From Gammaproteobacteria bacterium (lineage in GTDB: Bacteria > Pseudomonadota > Gammaproteobacteria > SZUA-229), in NCBI GenBank assembly GCA_015484935.1, contig WFUQ01000162.1:1-6255 (forward strand): 6,255 bases of DNA, read 5' to 3'. This document shows positions 1 to 5,396 of this stretch, piece by piece. The number at the start of each line of letters is the position of its first letter. The first letter of the stretch is position 1. Both the position numbers and the translations under genes were made by a program. The notes beneath the pieces are model-generated. The model searched no databases, was not told the DNA's origin, and saw only the letters and a list, made by a program, of their open reading frames with translations.

Positions 1-308
1 AATCTGACGATGCCAAAGATGACGACAACGATACGTCTGATGACTCTAACGATGACAGCAATGACGCATCCGATGATGCCAACGACGACAGCAACGATGC
101 ATCTGACGACTCTAACGATGATGCTCAGGATGCAGCAGATGATTCAAACGATGACAATAACGATGCGCAGGAAGATGCTGACGAGTCTCAGGAAGATGCA
201 AATGACGATCAGGATCAGGCACACGAAGACCAGGAAGAAGATGAGTCTGATGATCACAACGACGACAACGGTTCTGGTAGCGGCGCACCAAGCGACAGCC
301 CTGCCTGA
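1..308 (+). CDS. C-terminal part of a highly acidic Asp/Asn/Ser-repeat protein (5' end outside window)
   Basis: The reading frame that starts at base 3 stays open from the window edge to a TGA at 306-308 and gives about 101 residues, made almost entirely of Asp, Asn, Ser, Ala, Glu and Gln. Residues 8-84 follow an 11-residue period with units such as SNDASDDANDD and SNDASDDSNDD; later units drift towards Gln/Glu. The protein ends in a Gly/Ser/Pro tail (NGSGSGAPSDSPA). Such composition is typical of an intrinsically disordered, strongly negative tail that might bind cations or extend from a folded domain. It does not match RTX nonapeptides (no GGxGxD) or thrombospondin type 3 repeats (no DxDxDG). 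The folded part is upstream and not visible, so no function is assigned; a secreted or surface protein is only a guess. A Met/Thr-rich reading of the same DNA in frame 1 (10-342) is a shadow. A strong terminator follows at 369-405. Confidence 0.75.
   Translation, partial: SDDAKDDDNDTSDDSNDDSNDASDDANDDSNDASDDSNDDAQDAADDSNDDNNDAQEDADESQEDANDDQDQAHEDQEEDESDDHNDDNGSGSGAPSDSPA
24..254 (+). repeat. Seven 33-bp (11-codon) tandem repeats in the acidic gene
   Basis: Read in frame 3, seven consecutive 11-residue units can be laid out without gaps: DNDTSDDSNDD, SNDASDDANDD, SNDASDDSNDD, AQDAADDSNDD, NNDAQEDADES, QEDANDDQDQA and HEDQEEDESDD. A partial unit (SDDAKDD) precedes them at the window edge. The first four are close copies; the last three are diverged and richer in Glu and Gln. 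Synonymous differences between the close units (for example gac/gat and tct/agc/tcc choices) suggest the array is old and its protein composition is maintained. Confidence 0.75.
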
Positions 309-368
309 TGTCAATCAGCGTACAAACGCAGATGAATCGTAGATAATAATAAAATCGCGCTGTAGCTT

Positions 369-405
369 AATGCCGGACATACCTTGTATGTCCGGCATTT
401 CTTTT
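369..405 (+). terminator. Rho-independent terminator after the acidic-repeat gene
   Basis: Bases 369-382 (AATGCCGGACATAC) pair perfectly with 386-399 (GTATGTCCGGCATT) across the 3-nt loop CTT, giving a 14-bp stem. It runs directly into the U-rich tail TTTCTTTT at 398-405. It lies about 60 nt after the stop of the acidic gene and about 150 nt before the next start, so the two genes are most likely separate transcription units. Confidence 0.9.
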
Positions 406-435
406 ACTCCGTCTATCGGTAACAGGCGTGATTTC

Positions 436-490
436 CGATAAAATACAGACAACATTTAATATAACTTTAAGATTATTCTGGCTAATTAGA
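436..490 (+). promoter_or_regulatory. AT-rich probable promoter region of the TPR/barrel gene
   Basis: After the terminator the sequence becomes strongly AT-rich. One possible pairing is CAGACA (446-451) as -35 with TAAGAT (468-473) as -10, 16 nt apart, each matching four of six consensus bases. This is weak and chosen by eye. A short inverted repeat, GTCACT (499-504) with AGTGAC (515-520), lies in the presumed leader, about 30 nt before the start codon. Confidence 0.3.
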
Positions 491-538
491 GTCATCCTGT
501 CACTGTCAAACACGAGTGACCGATCGACACACCATATT

Positions 539-544
539 CAGGGA
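539..544 (+). promoter_or_regulatory. Ribosome binding site that decides the start of the TPR/barrel gene
   Basis: CAGGGA at 539-544 is a fair Shine-Dalgarno match 7 nt before ATG 552. The upstream in-frame GTG at 516 lacks a comparable site and would put 12 polar residues in front of the signal peptide, so 552 is preferred. A second ATG at 558 is also possible. Confidence 0.6.
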
Positions 545-551
545 TAACCAT

Positions 552-1826
552 ATGCACATGTTTACACTCAATAAAATCAAACTGTCGGTTTTCATACTTC
601 TGTCATTACTTGCGCAGCTCTCTTACGCCGCCAGCAACCCTTATCAACAGGGAATGCAATATTTCAAGCAGGAGAAGTTCAGTCAGGCAGCAGATGCTTT
701 CCGACGCGCTCTCGACTCGGGCGATAAACGCGCAGCTGTATATTACAATCTGGCCGTCTCCGAATACAGAACCGGCAATCTCAAACGTGCTGAAAAACAT
801 TTCAGGAAAGCAGCAGAAAACAAACGATTCTATCCTCTCAGTCAATACAGTCTTGGACTGATCTACACCAAGCGCGATCGACTCAAAACAGCAAAAAAAT
901 ATTTTTTCAGAGTGAAGAAGAAAGACGATGCTGCATTGTACAAACGCGCTCGCAGGATGATCAGCCGAATAAAAAACGAACCTGAAAAACCGGCTTCGTT
1001 ACTGGATGACATCAGTGGTCTGCTCAGTTTCTCACTGGGTCGTGATGATAACGTCAACCGTGCCAGCGACAATTCACCGACCAATGTCAGTGACAACTTC
1101 ACCAGCCTGTATGCATCTACCCGACTACCACTGAGTACCGACAAAAACATCGGTGTCAACGCCAGCTTCTACAACATCGACTACATGAATCTGAACACGG
1201 ATGATTTCAATATCCTGCGTGCGGGCATCTATTACAAAACCAGACTGCAGGACTGGAGGACAAAAACCACACTCTCATTCGCCAACAGCAATCTGGGTTC
1301 GACCGGTTTTCAGAAAGCCCTGCGTCTGGATCTCTCCGCCAGGCAGAAACTGAGCAGAGCCAGCAGTCTGCGCATCAACTATCAATACGACGACATCAAC
1401 TCATCCAATGTGCTGTACGATTATCTGGAAGGCTGGCGACAGCGATTGCGTCTCACGTACAAGACACGCCTCAATGACACCAGCATTCAGGCAAGATATC
1501 GACTGGAACTGAACAGTCGCGCTGACACACTCACCCAGAGTTTCTCACCGACACGTCACACGCTACGTGGCATCGTCAACCACAAGCTTGATGACAAATG
1601 GTCGATAAAAGGGGATATGGCCTATCGCAGCAGCGACTATCCTGCCATCGGCATCAACCCCGGTCGCACAGAGAACCGTTTGCAGACAGCGATCAAACTG
1701 CGTTATCGCCTGCAGAAGAACTGGGATGTACAGGGCATGCTCCGTTTCACATCCAACAATACCGATAACCCGATATACGATTACAGCAGGAATGACTTCT
1801 ATATCAACACGTCGTATTCATACTAG
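552..1826 (+). CDS. Exported TPR protein with C-terminal outer-membrane beta-barrel (Slam-like architecture)
   Basis: From ATG 552 the product is 424 residues. Residues 1-26 form a signal peptide: basic NKIK, a hydrophobic core, then LSYA before ASN. Residues 28-128 hold three TPR-like helical hairpins (YQQGMQYFKQEKFSQAADAF; YYNLAVSEYRTGNLKRAEKHF; SQYSLGLIYTKRDRLKTAKKYF). From about 155 to the end, alternating polar/apolar segments bounded by short turns can be read as about 14 strands; the first carries SLGRDDNVN and the last is DFYINTSYSY, ending in Tyr as outer-membrane proteins usually do. TPRs followed by a 14-strand barrel is the layout of Slam (DUF560) surface-lipoprotein assembly modifiers, but related barrels with TPRs have unknown roles and I cannot confirm family membership. 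Inference: a periplasmic TPR domain recruits a partner and the barrel sits in the outer membrane. It is convergent with znuB, with a 4-bp overlap of stop codons. Confidence 0.8.
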   Translation: MHMFTLNKIKLSVFILLSLLAQLSYAASNPYQQGMQYFKQEKFSQAADAFRRALDSGDKRAAVYYNLAVSEYRTGNLKRAEKHFRKAAENKRFYPLSQYSLGLIYTKRDRLKTAKKYFFRVKKKDDAALYKRARRMISRIKNEPEKPASLLDDISGLLSFSLGRDDNVNRASDNSPTNVSDNFTSLYASTRLPLSTDKNIGVNASFYNIDYMNLNTDDFNILRAGIYYKTRLQDWRTKTTLSFANSNLGSTGFQKALRLDLSARQKLSRASSLRINYQYDDINSSNVLYDYLEGWRQRLRLTYKTRLNDTSIQARYRLELNSRADTLTQSFSPTRHTLRGIVNHKLDDKWSIKGDMAYRSSDYPAIGINPGRTENRLQTAIKLRYRLQKNWDVQGMLRFTSNNTDNPIYDYSRNDFYINTSYSY

Positions 1827-2620
1827 GCAGGCGAAGACTTGATACTGCGACTGGCAGCGAACAGGATAGCCGCAGCGAGTACGATAGCAGGACCGGTCGG
1901 CAGGTCCCATCGCAATGACATCGCCAGACCGCCGAGCACGGCCAACACGGCTATCACCACAGACAGCAGGATCATCTGTTGCGGTGAATGAGAGAACAGG
2001 CGTGCGCTCGCCGCTGGAATGATCAACATCGCTGTGATCAACAATACCCCGACCAGTTTGATGGCGAATGCGATCACCACTGCCAGCAACACCATGAAGA
2101 CGAACCGTGTCGCTGAAACATTGACACCATCGATGCGGGCGAGATCTTCATTCGATGACAACGATACTAGATCACGCCAGATCCTGGCATAGACCAGCAA
2201 CACCAGCACCACACCGATATACAGCACTACAAGCTCCTGCCCGGTAACTGCGAGGATATCTCCGAACAACAATGCCATCACATCCAGCGATGGCAGTTTT
2301 GACTGTAACAACACGATAGCGATCATGCCGATAGCCAATGCGCTGTGAGACAGGATACCCAGTAGCGTATCTGTCGATAACTCCTGCTTGCGTTCCAGCC
2401 AGAACAGGACCACGGTGAGCAACAAGCCCGTGATCACCACACCGATCACCGGTAACCACTGCAAAGCCAGCGACAACACCACGCCCAACAAGGCCGCGTG
2501 TGCCAGTGTATCGCCGAAATAAGCCATACGTCGCCACACCACGACACAACCCAGTGGTCCCGCTGTTATGGCGATACCCAGTCCGGCCAGCAAGGCGTAC
2601 AGGATGAATTGATCAATCAT
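1823..2620 (-). CDS. znuB: Zinc ABC transporter, membrane permease ZnuB
   Basis: A very hydrophobic 265-residue protein of the ABC-3 family of metal permeases. As a dimer it forms the inner-membrane channel that receives zinc from ZnuA and is driven by ZnuC. Near the N-terminus it has TAGPLGCVVVWRRMAYFGD followed by TLAHAALLG, closely resembling the start of other ZnuB proteins. In the second half it has the family stretch LVGVLLITAMLIIPAASAR. About seven or eight membrane helices can be seen. ATG 2620 is chosen because it gives the usual N-terminus (MIDQFILYA...) and the usual length (E. coli ZnuB is about 261). An in-frame ATG at 2662 would add 14 residues without an evident ribosome site. 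The start overlaps the znuC stop by 8 nt (ATGATTGA), pointing to translational coupling. AAGGA lies about 13 nt upstream of the ATG, longer than ideal. The stop interlocks with the convergent TPR/barrel gene in CTAG. Confidence 0.92.
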   Translation of the reverse strand: MIDQFILYALLAGLGIAITAGPLGCVVVWRRMAYFGDTLAHAALLGVVLSLALQWLPVIGVVITGLLLTVVLFWLERKQELSTDTLLGILSHSALAIGMIAIVLLQSKLPSLDVMALLFGDILAVTGQELVVLYIGVVLVLLVYARIWRDLVSLSSNEDLARIDGVNVSATRFVFMVLLAVVIAFAIKLVGVLLITAMLIIPAASARLFSHSPQQMILLSVVIAVLAVLGGLAMSLRWDLPTGPAIVLAAAILFAASRSIKSSPA

Positions 2621-3398
2621 GATGACCAGTACATCCTTGTGTCGAAGTGCAACCGGCGGCATCGGATTCTATGATGTTACCGTGCATATCGTGTTCATGA
2701 TCGTGGTGATGGGAATACACCGCCAGACCATCTATCGCGCTACCGAACAGTTTTATATATTCAGGATGTTCACTGACATCATCAGGATGCCCGGTACAAC
2801 ACACATGTGAATTCAGGCAGATGACATTATCTGTCTGCGCCATCACCAGATGCAGGTCGTGCGACACCATCAGCACAGCACAACCATGTTGCTCCCGAAT
2901 CCCGGCGATGGTTCTGTACAGTGCCTGCTGTCCCATCACGTCCAGACCCTGCGCGGGCTCATCCAGCACCAGCAACTGCGGTTGTTTCAGCAACGCTCTG
3001 GCTAGCAACACACGTTGCAACTCACCGCCAGACAACTGCTGCACCGCCTTCATTTCCAGATGCGCTACCGCCAGTTCTTTTAACACTTCCGATATCTGCG
3101 CGTATTCGACTTCCCGACTCAGCAACAACAAGTCACGTACCCGCATCGGTAGTTCCTGCGGTACCGAGACTTTTTGTGGTACATAGGCGATGCGCAGATC
3201 GTCGAGTCGATGGATACTGCCAGCATCCGGCTCATCCAGACCTAACAGTATCCTCACCAGACTGGTTTTACCTGCACCGTTGGGACCGATCAGGGTCGTG
3301 ATCTCCGATGCCCGGATCTGCACACTGACCTTGTCCAGGATGCGATGCCCTTTTCTGCTGAACACGAGCTGGTCTGCTGACAGGATCGCATCAGACAT
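2613..3398 (-). CDS. znuC: Zinc ABC transporter, ATP-binding protein ZnuC
   Basis: A 261-residue ABC ATPase that powers zinc import with ZnuB on the cytoplasmic face. All nucleotide-binding elements are present: Walker A GPNGAGKT at 38-45, Q-loop Gln75 (YVPQK), signature LSGGE at 122-126, Walker B LLVLDEP at 142-148 and H-loop His180 (VSHD). The product is slightly longer than typical ZnuC (about 251). Residues 228-261 form a tail rich in metal ligands, with SHHHDHEHDMHG, then two Cys and a terminal GHHD; His-rich tails are common in ZnuC, while the two Cys are less expected. ATG 3398 is chosen because GGGA lies 6 nt upstream; ATG 3401 directly before it is nearly equivalent. A start at 3434 would add an unconserved leader inside zur. 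The start overlaps the zur stop by 8 nt (ATGTCTGA), so zur, znuC and znuB appear translationally coupled. Confidence 0.95.
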   Translation of the reverse strand: MSDAILSADQLVFSRKGHRILDKVSVQIRASEITTLIGPNGAGKTSLVRILLGLDEPDAGSIHRLDDLRIAYVPQKVSVPQELPMRVRDLLLLSREVEYAQISEVLKELAVAHLEMKAVQQLSGGELQRVLLARALLKQPQLLVLDEPAQGLDVMGQQALYRTIAGIREQHGCAVLMVSHDLHLVMAQTDNVICLNSHVCCTGHPDDVSEHPEYIKLFGSAIDGLAVYSHHHDHEHDMHGNIIESDAAGCTSTQGCTGHHD

Positions 3399-3894
3399 CA
3401 TCGTTCCCGCTTTGACAGTCATGACAGGTGCCACTCACTTCAACGGCTGCCTTCTCGACAGTAAAGTCCAGTGTAACCGCTTGTTGCCTGACCGCCTGTA
3501 CGATCTCGTCGGTGTGAACCTCCTGCGTGAAACCGCATCGATGACACACGAAGAACAGGCCGGTATGTTCATGCTGGGGGTGGGCGCAGGCGATGTAGGT
3601 ATTATTGGTTGCCAGTCGATGTACCAGACCCTGCGACTGCAGAAAATCCAGTGCACGATACACCGTCGGTGGCGCGGCAGAGCGGCCGGTCTGTTTCAGG
3701 TCATCCAGTAGATCATAAGCGCCGACAGGTTGTTTGTACTGGCACACCAGCTCCAGCACCTTGCGGCGCAGTTCGGTGAACCGTTGCTGTCGTCCGGCGC
3801 ACAGCTTTTCCGCCTGCAGCAACAAGTCCTGCACCTGCTCCGAGGAAGGAACAGTGCAGCTGGTACGACCATTGTGGCGGCAGGATTCAGACAT
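3391..3894 (-). CDS. zur: Zinc uptake regulator Zur (Fur family repressor)
   Basis: A 167-residue Fur-family protein, close to E. coli Zur (171). Residues 36-90 form the winged-helix DNA-binding domain, with recognition segment APPTVYRALDFLQSQGL at 74-90. The dimerisation domain has two CxxC pairs, Cys117/Cys120 (CHRC) and Cys157/Cys160 (CHDC), expected to hold the structural zinc. By spacing against E. coli Zur as I recall it, the sensing zinc site is probably His92, Cys103, His110 and Glu125. When zinc is replete it should repress its own operon and znuA from the palindrome at 3947-3969, which lies 52 nt upstream of this start. Gene order zur-znuC-znuB with divergent znuA, and this operator, make Zur much more likely than Fur or Mur. 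The N-terminus has two extra Cys (5 and 13) of unknown meaning. The ribosome site is weak (GAGACGAG before CCC ATG). Confidence 0.93.
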   Translation of the reverse strand: MSESCRHNGRTSCTVPSSEQVQDLLLQAEKLCAGRQQRFTELRRKVLELVCQYKQPVGAYDLLDDLKQTGRSAAPPTVYRALDFLQSQGLVHRLATNNTYIACAHPQHEHTGLFFVCHRCGFTQEVHTDEIVQAVRQQAVTLDFTVEKAAVEVSGTCHDCQSGNDDV

Positions 3895-3950
3895 GGGCTC
3901 GTCTCATTGTCGGTGAAAAGCGCTTCACCTCGTAAATACATATCAAGTTA

Positions 3951-3959
3951 TGTTATATT
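3951..3959 (+). promoter_or_regulatory. Extended -10 promoter element for znuA
   Basis: On the plus strand 3951-3959 reads TGTTATATT: TGn followed by a five-of-six match to TATAAT. It is the near mirror image of the zur element, as the palindrome forces. No clear -35 is visible. Transcription would start near 3966, giving a leader of about 36 nt before znuA. Confidence 0.5.
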
Positions 3960-3965
3960 ATAACA
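3957..3965 (-). promoter_or_regulatory. Extended -10 promoter element for zur-znuC-znuB
   Basis: Read on the minus strand, 3965 to 3957 is TGTTATAAT: a perfect TATAAT preceded by TGn, the extended -10 form that can work without a good -35. No convincing -35 box is seen 16-18 nt upstream. It lies wholly inside the Zur box, so repressor binding would exclude RNA polymerase. Transcription would begin near 3950, leaving a leader of about 55 nt. Confidence 0.6.
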
Positions 3966-4001
3966 TAACATTTTTAAACCGCATCTGAACCACCCGACCC
4001 T

Positions 4002-4883
4002 ATGACCAAAGCTATCCAGGCATATCTGCTGGCCTTTATCGCCCTCACCTATCTACCTGTTGCAGCCGCACAAGCACCCGTGGTGGTGGTCAGTATCAAG
4101 CCGATACACTCTCTGGTAAGCAATCTGATGTCAGGCATCGCCCGGCCTGAATTGCTGATGAGTGCATCATCAGACCCTCACCATTTCAACCTGCGACCTT
4201 CTCAGCGCCGCTTGATAAACCGCGCCGACCTGATCGTATGGGTCGGCCCTGAACTGGAGACGGCATTAAACAAAGTCATCCAGCAATCAGACACACCCGA
4301 CATCGCGTTGCTGCACAGCGCACTGCCGCAGCGATACCCTACACGTCTGCACCATTCGCACGAAGATGCTCACAGGCTGGATGCACACATCTGGCTATCG
4401 ACAGATAATGCCCGTTTCATCGTGCGCACAGTCGCTGCGAAACTGATGGAGATCGATAGTCTCAACAGCGCTCGCTACGACACCAACCTGAAGCAGACAC
4501 TGCAACGCATCGACACGCTGTCCGTCAAAATCAAAGCGCAGTTGTCCGGCATCGACCGAAACTATATCGCCTATCATGATGCCTACCAGTATTTCGAAAA
4601 AACGTTCTCATTACAGGCGAGTGGTTTCGTCAAAGACAGCGACAGCACCGCTTCGAGCATGCGTAATGTCAGGAAGCTCGATGCGCTGATCGAGTCACAG
4701 AATACCCGCTGCCTGATCTATGACAGCAGCACTCAACCCGGCATCTTCAGACGGCTCGCCCGCGCAGGAGAATCAAAGACGGTCCGCATCCAGACACTGG
4801 GGCAGCAGCTCAGCGAAGGCGAACAGCTCTGGTTCGATATGATGATGCAGGTCGCGCAAGGATTTCATCGCTGCCTGCGATAA
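4002..4883 (+). CDS. znuA: Periplasmic zinc-binding protein ZnuA
   Basis: A 293-residue solute-binding protein of the cluster A-I (metal) family; it captures zinc in the periplasm and delivers it to ZnuB. Residues 1-23 are a signal peptide (hydrophobic LLAFIALTYLPVAAA before QAP) without a lipobox Cys. Probable zinc ligands by family motifs are His60 (DPHHFNLRPS), His129 (DAHIWLS) and His192 (YHDAYQYFE). The flexible histidine loop typical of ZnuA is short here, HHSHEDAH at 117-124. Cys237 and Cys291 sit where E. coli ZnuA carries its disulfide. ATG 4002 gives a proper signal peptide, but the bases before it (CCACCCGACCCT) contain no Shine-Dalgarno sequence, so translation may be inefficient or rely on another signal. 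Transcribed divergently from zur, under the shared Zur box; no terminator is obvious after its stop. Confidence 0.94.
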   Translation: MTKAIQAYLLAFIALTYLPVAAAQAPVVVVSIKPIHSLVSNLMSGIARPELLMSASSDPHHFNLRPSQRRLINRADLIVWVGPELETALNKVIQQSDTPDIALLHSALPQRYPTRLHHSHEDAHRLDAHIWLSTDNARFIVRTVAAKLMEIDSLNSARYDTNLKQTLQRIDTLSVKIKAQLSGIDRNYIAYHDAYQYFEKTFSLQASGFVKDSDSTASSMRNVRKLDALIESQNTRCLIYDSSTQPGIFRRLARAGESKTVRIQTLGQQLSEGEQLWFDMMMQVAQGFHRCLR

Positions 4884-4942
4884 GACAAAGCCGAAGGATT
4901 CAGTAAAGCTGACCGATTTAGTCTACTATTCAATCTAATCTG

Positions 4943-4948
4943 TATAAG
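4943..4948 (+). promoter_or_regulatory. Possible -10 box for the yjbQ pair
   Basis: TATAAG at 4943-4948, in the 93-nt gap after znuA, matches five of six -10 bases and lies 28 nt before the first yjbQ start. No good -35 is seen at the right spacing. No terminator is seen between znuA and yjbQ either, so read-through from znuA remains possible. Confidence 0.3.
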
Positions 4949-4976
4949 TAACACACCAGCAATCTTCGAGAATAGT

Positions 4977-5393
4977 ATGGTCTTCCATCGGGAACTGAAA
5001 TTTTCCACCACGGGTCGTGGCACCTACAACATCTCGCAACAGGTCGAGCATGCCATCGATCAATCCGGTATCCAGTCCGGTATCTGCCAGCTGTTTATCC
5101 AGCACACCAGTGCCTCTCTCATCCTCTGCGAGAATGCCGACCCGACCGTACGCACCGATCTCGAAACCTTCATGAAAAAACTGGTACCCGATGGCGATGC
5201 CATGTTCAAACATCAGGACGAAGGACCCGATGACATGCCCGCGCATGTGCGCACCATACTCACACAGAACGCACTCAGCCTGCCGATCCAGAAAGGCAGA
5301 GTAAAACTTGGCATATGGCAGGGGATCTACCTCTGGGAACACCGTGTGCAATCTCACAAAAGGAAAGTGATCGTAACCATCATCGGTGAGTAG
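4977..5393 (+). CDS. yjbQ: YjbQ/UPF0047 family protein, copy 1 (conserved residues intact)
   Basis: A single-domain protein of 138 residues, the normal family length. Members are small, probably cytoplasmic trimers; E. coli YjbQ has been linked to a weak thiamine-phosphate synthase activity, hence the common name secondary thiamine-phosphate synthase, but the true physiological role is unsettled. All family hallmarks are visible: HTSASLILCENADPTVR at 43-59 (His43, Glu52, Asn53), KHQDEGPDDMPAH at 78-90 (His79, Glu82, His90), Arg108, LGIWQGIYLWEHR at 111-123 and a Gly-Glu C-terminus. This copy should therefore be the active one. GAG at 4968-4970, 6 nt before the ATG, is a modest ribosome site. 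The paralogous gene follows in the same frame after only TAG TCG. A long antisense open frame over both genes (4935-5741) is a shadow. Confidence 0.93.
   Translation: MVFHRELKFSTTGRGTYNISQQVEHAIDQSGIQSGICQLFIQHTSASLILCENADPTVRTDLETFMKKLVPDGDAMFKHQDEGPDDMPAHVRTILTQNALSLPIQKGRVKLGIWQGIYLWEHRVQSHKRKVIVTIIGE
5385..5390 (+). promoter_or_regulatory. Ribosome binding site for the second yjbQ copy, inside the first
   Basis: GGTGAG, the codons for the last two residues of copy 1 with its TAG following, lies 6 nt before ATG 5397. The second gene can thus be translated separately by termination-reinitiation or direct binding, without needing stop read-through. Confidence 0.6.
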
Positions 5394-5396
5394 TCG

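Larger units (their letters stand above)
3947..3969. promoter_or_regulatory. Zur box operator between zur and znuA
   Basis: A perfect 23-bp palindrome: arm GTTATGTTATA (3947-3957), central T (3958), arm TATAACATAAC (3959-3969). Its 17-bp core, ATGTTATA-N-TATAACAT, is identical to the core of the known gammaproteobacterial Zur consensus. It is the only such palindrome I found in the window and sits 52 nt from the zur start and 32 nt from the znuA start, so one bound Zur unit can control both directions. Confidence 0.93.

Noticed and set aside
24..254. CRISPR array interpretation of the 33-bp periodic DNA
   Set aside because: The units abut with no spacers, drift gradually and keep an open coding frame, so it is a coding tandem repeat.
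10..342. Open frame of 110 residues rich in Met and Thr at the left end
   Set aside because: It is a frame-shifted reading of the acidic repeat DNA; frame 3 over the same bases gives a coherent 11-residue repeat and a stop followed by a terminator.
414..440. TATCGG/CCGATA inverted repeat before the TPR/barrel gene
   Set aside because: A 6-bp stem with a 15-nt loop is too weak to call a terminator or operator.
451..466. Possible second Zur half-site (TATAACTT) upstream of the TPR/barrel gene
   Set aside because: The right arm matches seven of eight bases but the left arm only four of eight; in AT-rich DNA this is expected by chance.
2172..2549. 125-residue minus-strand open frame inside znuB in another frame
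   Set aside because: It lies wholly within znuB, whose frame carries ABC-3 motifs throughout.
3190..3711. Plus-strand open frame of 173 residues across zur/znuC
   Set aside because: It is antisense to well-supported zur and znuC and has no recognisable motif.
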